From an uncultured Verrucomicrobia subdivision 3 bacterium (lineage in GTDB: Bacteria; Verrucomicrobiota; Verrucomicrobiia; Limisphaerales; UBA11358), in contig CAISEZ010000071.1 of the NCBI GenBank assembly GCA_903884535.1, forward strand, positions 1 through 64,000: a stretch of DNA of 64,000 bases, in the 5' to 3' direction. The notes under the pieces were generated by a model. It was given only the letters and a program-made list of their open reading frames with translations, was not told the origin of the DNA and did not search any database. A program made the position numbers and the translations under genes. This document shows positions 18,638 to 30,421 of the stretch, piece by piece. Within the stretch, counting starts at the first letter, position 1; each line of letters opens with the position of its first letter.

Positions 18638-19495
18638 ATGAAATTGCACCATTCCACGGCGGACGTTTTTGTGCCGGACGGCAAACCGGTGGCCTCGGCC
18701 CTGAAACGCATCACGCACCTCGGCATCGGCGCGCACCAGGACGATCTGGAATTCATGGCGTTCCACGGCATTCTGGAATGTTTTTCCAGCAAATCAAAAT
18801 GGTTTGGCGGCGTCACCTGCACGAACGGTTCCGGCAGCGCCCGCGCCGGCAAATACAAAACCTTTTCCGATCAGCAAATGATGGCCGTGCGCCGGCGCGA
18901 GCAAAACCAGGCGGCCAAGCTCGGCAAGTATGGCGTCATGATGCAACTCGATTTTCCCAGCAGGGTGGTGAAAAGCGCCACTGACACGGCGCTGAAGGAT
19001 GACTTGAAAAAAATTCTCGCCGCGACGAAGCCGGAAATTGTTTACACGCACAATCTGGCGGACAAACACGACACGCACATCGGCGTGGTGGTGGCGGTGA
19101 TTCAGGCCCTGCGTGAACTGCCGCGTTCGTCGCGTCCCAAAAAAGTCATCGGCTGCGAAGTCTGGCGTAATCTCGACTGGCTGGCGGACGCCGCCAAGGT
19201 GGTGATGGACGTAAGCGGCCATGACAAGCTGGCCGCGAAGCTGAACGGCGTTTTCGATTCGCAAATTGCCGGCGGCAAACGCTACGACCTCGCCACGCTT
19301 GGCCGCCGCTCGGCGAACGCGACGTTTTTCGATTCGCACGCGACGGACACAGCGACGCAGTTGATTTTCGGTATGGATTTGACGCCGATCGTCGCCGATG
19401 AATCAACGGACCTCGCGGATTACGCCACCGGTTTCATCGACCAATTTCGCGACGACGTGAAGACAAAATTAAAAAAACGACTGGGCCGCGCGTAA
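18638..19495 (+). CDS. PIG-L family deacetylase
   Basis: 'LGIGAHQDDLEFMAFHGI' (AHxDD motif) and 'YTHNLADKHDTHIGV'. Confidence 0.85.
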   Translation: MKLHHSTADVFVPDGKPVASALKRITHLGIGAHQDDLEFMAFHGILECFSSKSKWFGGVTCTNGSGSARAGKYKTFSDQQMMAVRRREQNQAAKLGKYGVMMQLDFPSRVVKSATDTALKDDLKKILAATKPEIVYTHNLADKHDTHIGVVVAVIQALRELPRSSRPKKVIGCEVWRNLDWLADAAKVVMDVSGHDKLAAKLNGVFDSQIAGGKRYDLATLGRRSANATFFDSHATDTATQLIFGMDLTPIVADESTDLADYATGFIDQFRDDVKTKLKKRLGRA

Positions 19496-19502
19496 ACGGA
19501 AA

Positions 19503-20573
19503 ATGAATCTGCGCAAAAATAGCCGGCTGGTTTTCTCCCGGTGGTTCGGCGCTTTTTTCCTGCTGCTCGCTTTTGCCCCGCTCGTTTTGTCCGCCGGTGA
19601 AGCGCGGCTGGAAGTCATTTCGGTGAACAGCCGCGCGCTGAAAAATAATCCGCTGCACGATTCCGCCGCGCGGCTGGTGCCGGTTTTTTTGCCCGTGCAG
19701 GCAACCATTGGCGCGCGACTGCCGGTGATTTATTATCTGCCCGGCTTCGCCAATTCAGCGGACAACTTCATCCGGTATTCGAATGTGTGGCTGAAGTTGA
19801 CCCAGAAAATTGCGGATGAAATCACGCCGATGGCGCTGGTGGTGGTGGATGGTAAGACGCGCTGGGGCGGCAGCCAGTATTTGAATTCCGCCGCGCAGGG
19901 AAATTACGAGGATTTTGTCTGCGACGAAATCATTCCTGCCGTCGAGGCGCGGCATCCGGCACCGACAAACGGCGTGCGCCGCCTCATCGCCGGCCATTCC
20001 AGCGGAGGTTTTGGCGCGCTGCGGCTGGGCAGTTCGCGGCAAAAGCTTTTTGACGCGGTCATCGCGATGAGTCCGGATTCGGATTTTCCGACGAGCCATT
20101 TGCCGCTGGTGACCGTCGCAGCGGTGACGAATGAGCCGCTGGCCGAGATTAAAAAAATTGCCGCCGGCAAATCGCCGGTGCCGAAAAACGGCGACCTGAC
20201 TTACGCGCTCGCCTTGTCCGCCGCCTACGCGCCGCGCGGGTTTCCGCATCGCGGCGAATTTGAGTGGCTTTACGACGAGCACGGGAAATTTCGTCCGGAA
20301 GTCTGGCAGCGCTGGCTGGACAACGATCCGCTGACCATCGTGCAGAAAAATTCCAAGGCGTTTGCCGACGGTCAGGCGATTTATCTCGAAGGTGCAGCCA
20401 AGGACGAATATTCGGCGAACATCGGCGCGCGGGAAATTTACAAACTGCTGCAATCGCGTCCGGCGCGCTGCGCTTTTTACGAGCCGCCCGGCCATCACGC
20501 CGACCATGTCCGCGAACGCCTTCAGCGCGGATTGGAATGGGTTTTCAACCGGCCACTCACAGACATCAAATGA
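19503..20573 (+). CDS. secreted esterase (alpha/beta hydrolase, esterase D-like)
   Basis: N-terminal hydrophobic signal; 'PVIYYLPGFANSADNF', 'IAGHSSGGFGALRLG' nucleophile elbow, 'MSPDSDFP'. Confidence 0.8.
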   Translation: MNLRKNSRLVFSRWFGAFFLLLAFAPLVLSAGEARLEVISVNSRALKNNPLHDSAARLVPVFLPVQATIGARLPVIYYLPGFANSADNFIRYSNVWLKLTQKIADEITPMALVVVDGKTRWGGSQYLNSAAQGNYEDFVCDEIIPAVEARHPAPTNGVRRLIAGHSSGGFGALRLGSSRQKLFDAVIAMSPDSDFPTSHLPLVTVAAVTNEPLAEIKKIAAGKSPVPKNGDLTYALALSAAYAPRGFPHRGEFEWLYDEHGKFRPEVWQRWLDNDPLTIVQKNSKAFADGQAIYLEGAAKDEYSANIGAREIYKLLQSRPARCAFYEPPGHHADHVRERLQRGLEWVFNRPLTDIK

Positions 20574-21622
20574 AACCAGAAAAATATTTTTTTGCCGGCC
20601 TTGCGTTAATAGTTTTCGCCAGCGGTTGTAGCACGTTGCCACGTCCTGGTCAGCCGGAGGCGCGTCGGGGCGACGAGATCGTGGCGGCGGGCCATTTTTT
20701 TCATATCGGCACGCCGGTGGTTCTGTGGCTGGATCCGGGCGGCTACGACGCGTATCGCGTGGAGCGGCGATTTGGCCCAATTGAAAAATCCGACTGGGAC
20801 ACGTCGCACGCGGAAGTCAAAACGCTCAAGACACCCAACCGCTACGGTCAGCGGCTGGCAATGTTGACTCCAGCGGAAACGGAGCGGGTGCGTGGCGGCG
20901 GCTGGGATTTGCCGCTGCTTCGGCGTGTCGTTGACCAGTTTGTGCTGCACTTCGACAATTGCGGCACTAGCCGGACGTGTTTTCAAGTTTTGCAGGATGA
21001 CCGCGATTTGAGCGTGCATTTCATGCTGGATCTGGACGGCACAATTTACCAGACCCTTGATTTGAAGGAACGCGCCTGGCAAGCAACCATTTCCAACGAC
21101 CGGTCCGTCGGCGTGGAAATCGCGAACATCGGCGGTTTTCCGGTGAACAAAAAAAATCCGCTGGCGCAGTGGTATAAAACCGGGACGAACGGCGTGACGA
21201 CCGTCACGTTGCCGGCGCGGTTTGGCGACGGCGGCATCCACACGAAAAATTTCACCGCGCATCCCGCGCGGCCGCAGCCGGTGCGCGGCGTGATCCAGGG
21301 CGAGGAACTGGAACAATACGACTACACGCCGGAACAATACGCGGCGCTGACCAGATTGACGGCGACGCTCTGCAAAATTTTTCCGAAGATCCAATGCCGC
21401 TATCCGGTGGACGCCCAAGGAAAATTGATACCGCACAAACTGGCGGAAGCGGATTTGAAAAATTATTCGGGCGTGCTGGGCCATTACCACATCCAGACGA
21501 ACAAGACGGATCCGGGGCCGGCATTCGACTGGGACCGCGTGGTGGGCGGGGCTAGAAAACTTCTGGGTGAAAATCCGCCTGGATTATCCGCCCATCGGCA
21601 GCGCGCGGCAGTGGGGCGTTAA
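20570..21622 (+). CDS. lipoprotein N-acetylmuramoyl-L-alanine amidase-like (amidase_2)
   Basis: Start at 20570: MKPEKYFFAGLALIVFASGCSTLPRPGQ (lipobox); 'VDQFVLHFDNCGTSRTCFQVLQDDRDLSVHFMLDLDGTIYQTLDLKERAWQATISNDRSVGVEIANIG'. Confidence 0.8.
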   Translation: MKPEKYFFAGLALIVFASGCSTLPRPGQPEARRGDEIVAAGHFFHIGTPVVLWLDPGGYDAYRVERRFGPIEKSDWDTSHAEVKTLKTPNRYGQRLAMLTPAETERVRGGGWDLPLLRRVVDQFVLHFDNCGTSRTCFQVLQDDRDLSVHFMLDLDGTIYQTLDLKERAWQATISNDRSVGVEIANIGGFPVNKKNPLAQWYKTGTNGVTTVTLPARFGDGGIHTKNFTAHPARPQPVRGVIQGEELEQYDYTPEQYAALTRLTATLCKIFPKIQCRYPVDAQGKLIPHKLAEADLKNYSGVLGHYHIQTNKTDPGPAFDWDRVVGGARKLLGENPPGLSAHRQRAAVGR

Positions 21623-21765
21623 AACGTCCGACATCGGATGGATTATTCACCTGGTGTGATTGTCTCTGCCAGTCTACTCCTGCTCGCCGGTAGCGTGGCT
21701 TTTGTTTCCGCCGGTTCAAGGTTGCGCCGGCAATTTCTTTCTGCAAAAATTTCGCCGCGCGCGCG

Positions 21766-23247
21766 ATGCAAAATCAAACTGATTATCCCAAACATTACTG
21801 CGGAGTCTTCGGCATTTTCGGTCATCCGAATGCCGCTGAACTGACCTACTACGGCCTTTACGCCCTGCAACATCGCGGCCAGGAAAGCGCGGGGATCGTC
21901 ACCGGACACGACGGGAAATTTTTCAAGCACCACGGCATGGGGCTGGTGCCGCAGATTTTCAACGATCCGAAAATTTTGCACGACCTCGTCGGCGACCGCG
22001 CCATCGGCCACACGCGCTACTCGACGACCGGCACGTCCAATCTCCGCAACGCCCAGCCGCTCACGGTGGATTGCGCGCGCGGCCAGATCGCCGTCGCCCA
22101 CAACGGAAATTTGACGAACGCCGCGCAACTCCGCGACGAACTCGAAAGCCGCGGCCTGGTTTTCCAGACCACCGTGGACAGCGAAATCATCATTATGATG
22201 CTCGCGCAGCCGACCATGGGCGGCGTCGCCAATTCGCTCGTCCACACGCTGCGTCGCATCGAAGGCGCGTATTCATTGGTCATCTTGACCGAGAAGGAAC
22301 TCATCGGCGCCCGCGACCCGCACGGTTTCCGCCCGCTGTCCATCGGCCGCACGGCCGAAGGCGCGTGGGTGCTTTCCAGCGAAACCACCGCGTTTGACCT
22401 GATCCACGCCGAATTCGTCCGCGATGTGGAACCCGGCGAAATCGTCATCATCAACGAGAAGGGGCTGACCAGTATTCCGGCTTTTCCTGAACACAAGAAG
22501 CGCGCGTTCTGCATTTTTGAATACGTTTATTTCGCCCGGCCTGACAGCGTCATCAACGGTCACAGCGTCTACGAAGTCCGCAAGGAAATGGGCCGCCAGC
22601 TTGCCCGCGAACACAACGTCCAAGCGGATTTGATCATTCCCGTGCCGGACAGCGGCGTCTGCGCGGCGATGGGCTATTCCGAGCAGTCCGGCATTCCCTA
22701 CGAAATGGCGTTCATCCGCAACCATTACGTCGGGCGCAGTTTTCTCCAGCCCACGCAGCTCATCCGCGATTTCAACGTCCGCGTGAAGCTCAACCTCATC
22801 GAATCGCTGGTGAAGGATAAACGTGTCGTCATCGTTGACGATTCCATCGTGCGCGGCACGACGTGCAAGACGCGCGTGAAAACGCTCAAGGAAGCCGGTG
22901 CCCGGGAAGTTCATGTCGCCGTGAGTTGTCCGCCGCACATGAATCCGTGCGTGTATGGCATTGATTTTCCCGACCGCAGCAAGCTTATGGCCGCGAATAA
23001 TTCCGTGGACGAAATCCGCAAATATCTGAACGCTGACTCGCTCCATTATCTTTCGCAAGAAGGGATGGTTGCCGCTACCGGTCAAAAGAAGGATGCGTTT
23101 TGTATGGCCTGTTACGATGGCAATTATCCCGTCGCCTACGATCCGCTGCTCGACAAGCACATCATCGAACGCCGCCGCAAGGAGACGCAAACGCTTGGCG
23201 AAGCCGCCGCCAAGGAATCCGCGCAATTCCGACTGCCGCAAATCTGA
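21766..23247 (+). CDS. purF: amidophosphoribosyltransferase
   Basis: '[35 protein letters not shown]', 'GHTRYSTTG', '[13 protein letters not shown]'. Confidence 0.95.
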   Translation: MQNQTDYPKHYCGVFGIFGHPNAAELTYYGLYALQHRGQESAGIVTGHDGKFFKHHGMGLVPQIFNDPKILHDLVGDRAIGHTRYSTTGTSNLRNAQPLTVDCARGQIAVAHNGNLTNAAQLRDELESRGLVFQTTVDSEIIIMMLAQPTMGGVANSLVHTLRRIEGAYSLVILTEKELIGARDPHGFRPLSIGRTAEGAWVLSSETTAFDLIHAEFVRDVEPGEIVIINEKGLTSIPAFPEHKKRAFCIFEYVYFARPDSVINGHSVYEVRKEMGRQLAREHNVQADLIIPVPDSGVCAAMGYSEQSGIPYEMAFIRNHYVGRSFLQPTQLIRDFNVRVKLNLIESLVKDKRVVIVDDSIVRGTTCKTRVKTLKEAGAREVHVAVSCPPHMNPCVYGIDFPDRSKLMAANNSVDEIRKYLNADSLHYLSQEGMVAATGQKKDAFCMACYDGNYPVAYDPLLDKHIIERRRKETQTLGEAAAKESAQFRLPQI

Positions 23248-23254
23248 TCCGGTC

Positions 23255-23938
23255 ATGAGTTTTACTGCTGCGCAACTCGCCGCCTTTATTGACCACACGC
23301 TGCTCAAGCCCGATGCTTCGCTTGCACAAATCCAACAGCTCTGTGCCGAGGCGCGTGAACATCAATTTTTCTCCGTCTGCGTCAACGGTTCATGGGTCGC
23401 CACCGCGTATCAACTGCTCGAAGATTCGGACGTGAAAGTCGCCAGCGTCGTCGGCTTTCCGCTCGGCGCGATGGCGGCCGACGCGAAGCGCTTCGAGGCC
23501 GAGGCGGCCATTGACGACGGCGCGCACGAAATTGACATGGTGCTGAACATCGCGCGGCTCAAGGCTGGCGATGACAAATACGTTTTGCGCGAAATCATCG
23601 ACGTGGTCGAAGCCGCCGATGAGCGCATCGTCAAAGTAATTTTGGAAACCTGCCTGCTGACTGACGCGGAAAAGGTTCGCGCCTGTCAGTTGGTCGTGGA
23701 AAGTGGCGCGCATTTCGTAAAAACTTCCACCGGTTTCAGCACCGCCGGCGCGACCGTGGCCGACGTGAAATTGATGCGCGCAACCGTCGGTCCGACTTTC
23801 GGCGTCAAAGCTTCGGGCGGCATCCGCGATTCGGCGACGGCTCTGGCCATGATTGAGTCGGGCGCGACGCGGCTGGGCACTTCCGCCGGTTTGACTATTC
23901 TCAACGGCTTGGCTGCAAACGAAACCAGCTCATACTGA
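23255..23938 (+). CDS. deoC: deoxyribose-phosphate aldolase
   Basis: Start at 23255: [22 protein letters not shown]...; '[18 protein letters not shown]', '[22 protein letters not shown]', 'VKASGGIRD'. Confidence 0.95.
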   Translation: MSFTAAQLAAFIDHTLLKPDASLAQIQQLCAEAREHQFFSVCVNGSWVATAYQLLEDSDVKVASVVGFPLGAMAADAKRFEAEAAIDDGAHEIDMVLNIARLKAGDDKYVLREIIDVVEAADERIVKVILETCLLTDAEKVRACQLVVESGAHFVKTSTGFSTAGATVADVKLMRATVGPTFGVKASGGIRDSATALAMIESGATRLGTSAGLTILNGLAANETSSY

Positions 23939-23940
23939 AT

Positions 23941-24141
23941 ATGAAAAAAATTGTTGGAATCATTTGTCTGGCGGCATGCGGTTTCCTGTTGCTGAAGGCG
24001 CATGATCTCGGAAATTCGTTCGTGTGGCAGCTTCAGCAGGTGGTCGGTGGCCGGCCGGTGGATCAGGCGATGGGCTACTACGTGGTGGGCGGTGCCTTGG
24101 GAATTTTCGGCCTGTTCCTGACTTTCTGGAAAATTAATTGA
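23941..24141 (+). CDS. small two-TM protein, unknown function
   Basis: 66 aa with N- and C-terminal hydrophobic segments, immediately downstream of deoC. Confidence 0.5.
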   Translation: MKKIVGIICLAACGFLLLKAHDLGNSFVWQLQQVVGGRPVDQAMGYYVVGGALGIFGLFLTFWKIN

Positions 24142-24144
24142 GCT

Positions 24145-25718
<1,574 letters not shown>

Positions 25719-25730
25719 TCATATTTCCTT

Positions 25731-25750
25731 CGCGGCCTCGCGGGGCTGCG
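25731..25750 (-). promoter_or_regulatory. candidate PyrR-binding loop
   Basis: Minus strand CGC-AGCCCCGCGAGGCC-GCG; matches the PyrR recognition consensus ARUCCNGNGAGGYU at 12 of 14 positions (both mismatches U to C), flanked by a 3-bp stem. Confidence 0.55.
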
Positions 25751-25767
25751 TTAAAGGACTTGTTGAT

Positions 25768-25989
25768 TTAGTTGGATGCGTTGGCGTGACGGTTTTTCCG
25801 CCAGGTCGAGCGGTGTTTGATAATCCAATCCGTCAGCGCCTGTTCAAAGCCGATGTCGCGGCCGGCCTTTTCGGACTCGATCCACTTGTGTTTGAGGATT
25901 TCCTCGCGTTCCGCCTGAAACTCGCGATACAACGACGAGTTCTTCAACAAATCGTTGGCTGACGATGAATCTTTAGCCGCGTTCGACAT
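25768..25989 (-). CDS. small conserved-looking hypothetical protein
   Basis: 73 aa: MSNAAKDSSSANDLLKNSSLYREFQAEREEILKHKWIESEKAGRDIGFEQALTDWIIKHRSTWRKNRHANASN. Confidence 0.5.
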   Translation of the reverse strand: MSNAAKDSSSANDLLKNSSLYREFQAEREEILKHKWIESEKAGRDIGFEQALTDWIIKHRSTWRKNRHANASN

Positions 25990-26129
25990 AAATGAAAATT
26001 TGATGTTACGGCTACGTTAAATCTTCAGCCCCCAGCCTGCAACATAAAATCATATCGCCAATTCATGCGAAAAACGGGTCATGTCTGCCGTTGCCAACGC
26101 GCGCCACTTTGGTAACGTGCCGGCGGCAC

Positions 26130-26205
26130 GGGCGTTTGGCACAGCGGTTAGCGCAACTCGTTTACACCGAGTAGGTCGGGGGTTCGAATCCCTCAACGCC
26201 CACCA
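26130..26205 (+). tRNA. tRNA-Val (anticodon TAC), CCA encoded
   Basis: GGGCGTT ... AACGCCC acceptor; anticodon arm ACTCG-TTTACAC-CGAGT; T arm GGGGG-TTCGAAT-CCCTC; 3' ACCA. Confidence 0.95.
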
Positions 26206-27353
26206 TTTTCAATCAACGTTCCGTCCCGCTGCAGTTTCATTTTGCGGCCCCGCCATTCCACGGTGTTCCCGGCAAAGGCACAAAACCAAATCGCTACCTG
26301 CAATACATCTTTCACCGGCACCAGCCACGCGGGCGAAACCAGTTGGCGTTCCGGCGTGAACCGGCGTTGCAGATTTTGCGCGAGGCTAATCCGCACCAGC
26401 ACGAAAACCAGCGCGGTCAGCGGCGCGTAAAAAGTATTCGCCACGGCGAGCGAAACCAGCAGCCACAGCCCCGGCCAGAACGTGGCATTGGATAGCAGGC
26501 TGAAAAAATAGGGCAGGGGCTGGCAGACGCGGATCGTGCGCGCCCAGCGCAGTTGATGTCTCCAAACCTGCGCCCACGTCATCGGCGCGTCCCAGCATTC
26601 CACGACGACCGGGCAGAGCGCGATGCGATGACCGTTTTGCGCGATGCGATGGCCGAGCTGGTAATCGTCGGCCAGGCAATTGGCAAGCGACTGAACCCCG
26701 CCGATTTCACTGAGCGATTTGCGTCGCACCAGAATCGCCGCGCCGAGCGCGAAATCGAGCGGCTTGAGCGTGGCAGCCTGCAAAACCTGACTCCAGAAAT
26801 CCGCGTTGATGGCGATGGCTTCCCAGCGCATCGCGGTGGTGACCGGATTAGCAAGGCGGTAAAAACAATTCACCAGCGCCGTTTTTTCATCGCGCAACGG
26901 CGCGACAAAACTGGCGAGAAAATCCGGCGGCACGCGCACGTCGGCGTCGCAGACGAGGATCAGGTCGTGTTGCGCGAGCTTCTCCAGTTGCGCGAGCTTG
27001 GCGGCCTTCGCGTTGGTGCCGACGAGCTTTTCGCAGACGACCAGGCGCGCGTTCGCCGCCGGAGTTTTTGCCAGCAGGGCGCGGACGATTTCGCAAACCG
27101 GGTCGTTTTCCTCGGCGACTCCGAACAGGATTTGCAGCGGCCCGGCGTAATTCTGGTGGAGCCAGGATTCAAGTGAAGCGGCGGTGGTGTTGTCACAGCC
27201 TTTGAGTGGTTTGAGAATGGAAATGGCCGGCGCGAAATCGGCGTTGGCAATTTTTTGGTGCAGCGGAAATTTTCGCGCGGCCAGCCATTGCCAGGCGGCA
27301 ATCGCAAGACTCAACAGCGCGAACGCAAAAAAAATCAGGTTCAACAAATTCAC
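26193..27353 (-). CDS. glycosyltransferase family 21-like (ceramide glucosyltransferase/HpnI-like)
   Basis: 'ISILKPLKGCDNTTAASLESWLHQNYAGPLQILFGVAEENDP', 'LVCDADVRVPPDFL', 'QVWRHQLRWARTIRV'. Confidence 0.85.
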   Translation of the reverse strand: MNLLNLIFFAFALLSLAIAAWQWLAARKFPLHQKIANADFAPAISILKPLKGCDNTTAASLESWLHQNYAGPLQILFGVAEENDPVCEIVRALLAKTPAANARLVVCEKLVGTNAKAAKLAQLEKLAQHDLILVCDADVRVPPDFLASFVAPLRDEKTALVNCFYRLANPVTTAMRWEAIAINADFWSQVLQAATLKPLDFALGAAILVRRKSLSEIGGVQSLANCLADDYQLGHRIAQNGHRIALCPVVVECWDAPMTWAQVWRHQLRWARTIRVCQPLPYFFSLLSNATFWPGLWLLVSLAVANTFYAPLTALVFVLVRISLAQNLQRRFTPERQLVSPAWLVPVKDVLQVAIWFCAFAGNTVEWRGRKMKLQRDGTLIENGGR

Positions 27354-27374
27354 CGCCGCAGAGGAAACAAAAAA

Positions 27375-29450
27375 TCAGACGGCGACGCCAGCGGATTTGG
27401 CTTCAGGATGCTCGTCAATGATGAGCACGCCGTGCGGCTGCAGGTCGTAATTGCCGACAATGTTGCTGCCGGTGAGGAAGTCGTGCATCGGTTTGTAAAA
27501 CTGAATGCGCACGGGCGAATTCTGGTGGTTGAGCAGAAAATACATGCGCACGCCTTCTTTTTCGCGCATGGAAACCTCGATGTTTTCCGGCACTTTCAAC
27601 AGCGGATGCAGACCGGTGGTCTGGCGCAGCCACAAGACGAGGTCGTGATAAAAATGCTGGTGGCTCTGGGTGCCGATGTAAATGGCCTTGCCGAGGCCGA
27701 ACGTGTTGAGCGTAATTGCGGGTTTGCCAGCGTAAAAATCTTTTGTGTAGGTCGCCAGGATCTGGCAGCCCTTTGGTTCAATCAGGTCGCACCACAGTTT
27801 GGCCGGATGCAGATGGCTCGTCGGAAAGGCCCCTTTGAACGTAAGATGATTTTCTTCGCTCGGCGGCAAGGTGTCGAACTCCTGGACTTCGAGGCCGAAG
27901 AGGTCGGTCAGGTCGTGCGGAAAACCGGTGGTGGGCGTGATGTTGTTTTCGTCCACGAGGCCGGTGTTAAAGGTGCCAATGAGCGTGCCGCCGTTTTGCA
28001 CAAACAGTTTCAGGCGGTCGGAATCGTTCGCGGACAGCAGGTGCAGCGACGGCGCGAAAACAATTTTGTATTTCGATAAGTCTTCCGACGGCCGCGCAAA
28101 ATCCACGAGGATGTTACGATCGTGCAGCGCTGTATAGATGAGTTGGATGTGTTCGCGCAGGCTGTAAAACTTGTTCGGCTGGTTAGGCTGTTGCAGCACC
28201 CAGTCATTGTCGTGCGAATAAATAATGCAGGTTTCGGCGGTGACTTTGGTGTCGGCCAGCGAGGGCGCAAGCAGTTTGAGTTCTTCGCCGAGATGCGTGA
28301 TCTCGTCATAGACGCGGCGGCTGCCGTCGAGATTGTGCGGCAGCACGGCGCCGTGAAATTTTTCCGAGCCGATGCGCGGCTGCCGCCAGCGGAAAAATAA
28401 AACCGCCGTCGCGCCGCGGGAAATCAGCTGGTAAGTAAACATCCGCAGCACGCCCGGCCGGACGAGCGAATTGACTTCCTGCCAGTTCACGTTGCCAGCT
28501 TTTTGTTCCATCACCCAGAAACCACTGTCGCCATCCGGGGTGCGGACACCGGTTTTTTTGAGCGAGCGGAGCATGTCAATTTCACAGGCGATTTCCGACG
28601 GCTTGGACTTGATCGCGGCGGTGCTTTCAATGGAAACAAAGTCCAGTTGCTCGGCGATGTCAAAATGGTCGAAGCGATGGCGCAGCGCGCGGAGATTGGT
28701 GGTGACGGGCCGGGCGGGCGTGATTTCGCGTAAAACATCCGCCTGCATTTTAACGAATTGCACGATGGTGTCGCTGCAAAATCGGTTCCAGTCCAGGACG
28801 AGCGCGGGATTGTGCTGCGTCGGCGCGGCCATCGGCATGGGCACTTGGTTCCAAGCGGAAACAATTTGACCCCAGTGGCGCAAGCCCATGCGGTCGTTGA
28901 GGCGTTCGATGGTTTCGTATTTGGCTTCGAGCCAGAGATGCCAGTCGCGGCGCGCGTCTTCGTTGAAGGCGGCCTCGGTGAAATTGCCGCCGAGGCTGTT
29001 GTCAATCTGCCACGCGATTAATTGCGGATGTTCGCCCAGCGCCCGCGCCATTTGTTCGACGAGCCGCTTGGAATAATTCCAATAAATTTCGCTGTTCAAG
29101 CAGACGGCCCGGCGGGTGCCTTCGTGCTTGGTGTTGCCGTGTTCGTCGAGTGGAAGAATCTCCGGATGCTTTTTGGCAAGCCAGACGGGCGGCGCGGCGG
29201 TAGGCGTAGCGAGGATGACTTGAATGCCGTGTTCGCCCAGCACGTCCATCACGCGCTTGAGCCAGTCAAAATTATATTTGCCGTCCTCGGTCTCGCACAG
29301 CCCCCAGGAAAATTCGGCGATGCGGACAACGTTGAAGCCGGCGGCGGCCATCAGCTCGGCGTCGCGCCGCCATTGCGCTTCGGGATTTTCGGCGGTGCCG
29401 CCGAACGGGAAGACCCAATGTTCCGGGTAATAATCAACGCCGAAATACAT
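27375..29450 (-). CDS. beta-galactosidase (GH42)
   Basis: Start at 29450: MYFGVDYYPEHWVFP...; 'MAAAGFNVVRIAEFSWGLCE', 'LIAWQIDNSLGG', 'SSTAAIKS' region, GH42 trimerisation-like C-terminus. Confidence 0.9.
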   Translation of the reverse strand: MYFGVDYYPEHWVFPFGGTAENPEAQWRRDAELMAAAGFNVVRIAEFSWGLCETEDGKYNFDWLKRVMDVLGEHGIQVILATPTAAPPVWLAKKHPEILPLDEHGNTKHEGTRRAVCLNSEIYWNYSKRLVEQMARALGEHPQLIAWQIDNSLGGNFTEAAFNEDARRDWHLWLEAKYETIERLNDRMGLRHWGQIVSAWNQVPMPMAAPTQHNPALVLDWNRFCSDTIVQFVKMQADVLREITPARPVTTNLRALRHRFDHFDIAEQLDFVSIESTAAIKSKPSEIACEIDMLRSLKKTGVRTPDGDSGFWVMEQKAGNVNWQEVNSLVRPGVLRMFTYQLISRGATAVLFFRWRQPRIGSEKFHGAVLPHNLDGSRRVYDEITHLGEELKLLAPSLADTKVTAETCIIYSHDNDWVLQQPNQPNKFYSLREHIQLIYTALHDRNILVDFARPSEDLSKYKIVFAPSLHLLSANDSDRLKLFVQNGGTLIGTFNTGLVDENNITPTTGFPHDLTDLFGLEVQEFDTLPPSEENHLTFKGAFPTSHLHPAKLWCDLIEPKGCQILATYTKDFYAGKPAITLNTFGLGKAIYIGTQSHQHFYHDLVLWLRQTTGLHPLLKVPENIEVSMREKEGVRMYFLLNHQNSPVRIQFYKPMHDFLTGSNIVGNYDLQPHGVLIIDEHPEAKSAGVAV

Positions 29451-29493
29451 AATAAATTTTCTTTCCTCGGGTTGCGTTGACACTAAAACCAAA

Positions 29494-29528
29494 CCGCCGC
29501 GCTGGCAATATAAATCGCCGCGCGGCGG
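29494..29528 (-). terminator. intrinsic terminator-like hairpin
   Basis: CCGCCGCGC ... GCGCGGCGG 9-bp stem; minus strand followed by TTTGGTTTT; downstream of the 29545..30372 gene. Confidence 0.55.
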
Positions 29529-29544
29529 CAAAAAATAATTGGAA

Positions 29545-30372
29545 TTATTTTCCGAACAACCCGCCGAGACCTTTTTTGAGGGTGTCCACGCCGGCGCCCA
29601 CGGCATTGGTGCCGTTCGCGGCGGCACCGGACAGGATATCCTTGGCGGCGCCGGTCAGATTTTTGCTGAGGTCGCTGACGGAGTTGGCCAGAGCTTTGAC
29701 GGTGTCGGCGGTGACTTGACCGAGAATTTTTTGGACCAGTTCGCCGGCGGTGATGCCGTCGTTGCCCTTGCCGAGATCGCTGAAATGAATGTCGGGAATC
29801 GGCACGGTGATTTCCTTGACCGCAATACCGGGAATGCCGGTGATGCTGGCGTGGACCTTCGCCCCGCTGATGAGAAAGTCGTCCACTTCCAATTTCTTGC
29901 CCGGCTTGTTGCCGCTGGCGGCGGGCGTGCTGGCGGCCGGCGCATTGGTGCCAGCCGCGCCGCCGCCGGCGAGGGCGTTCACGTTGTCCATGATTTGTTT
30001 GAGATTGTTCGCCCCAAACGGACTGCCTTCAAACGTGATTTCAGCATCGCGCACCTCGACGGAGTGGATGATGATTTTATCCGACAGAATCGAGCCGGGC
30101 ACGATGCTGACGGCGGCTTTGCCGAGACTGATGGCCTGCGCGGATTTGTAGCCGTCGGGGTTGCCCAGCACAAAACCGTTGATGCCCGCCGCTCCGCTCA
30201 AGGGCGAGAGGTTCACGGAATCCACCCTGAAACTAGTCTGCGTGATTTTCGGGCCGACGGTTTCGATGCCGGTCTTGACGATTTTGCCAAGGGACATTCC
30301 CACGGCGAGGACGCCCGCAACGAGGAGGAGCAAAAGGGCCAAGCCGCCCCAGAGAAGAATTTTCTTTATCAT
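29545..30372 (-). CDS. AsmA/DUF748-like membrane-anchored protein
   Basis: N-terminal TM helix then 'FRVDSVNLSPLSGAAGINGFVLGNPDGYKS...SVEVRDAEITFEGSPFGANNLKQIMDNV'. Confidence 0.6.
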   Translation of the reverse strand: MIKKILLWGGLALLLLLVAGVLAVGMSLGKIVKTGIETVGPKITQTSFRVDSVNLSPLSGAAGINGFVLGNPDGYKSAQAISLGKAAVSIVPGSILSDKIIIHSVEVRDAEITFEGSPFGANNLKQIMDNVNALAGGGAAGTNAPAASTPAASGNKPGKKLEVDDFLISGAKVHASITGIPGIAVKEITVPIPDIHFSDLGKGNDGITAGELVQKILGQVTADTVKALANSVSDLSKNLTGAAKDILSGAAANGTNAVGAGVDTLKKGLGGLFGK

Positions 30373-30421
30373 GATAATAAACGTGCCACTCCGTCGGCAG
30401 GTTGCAACGAAAAAATGCAGC

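Noticed and set aside
17483-18766. 427-aa minus-strand ORF opposite the ROK-like gene
   Set aside because: Shadow ORF; H/R-rich, no recognisable motifs, opposite a coding frame with motifs.
22273-23307. 344-aa minus-strand ORF opposite purF
   Set aside because: Shadow ORF; purF motifs fully explain the region.
26130-26205. tRNA-Val as an integration site for the recombinase cassette
   Set aside because: The cassette is about 20 kb away and no integrase or duplicated tRNA end is seen near the tRNA; large serine recombinases also do not typically use tRNA 3' ends.
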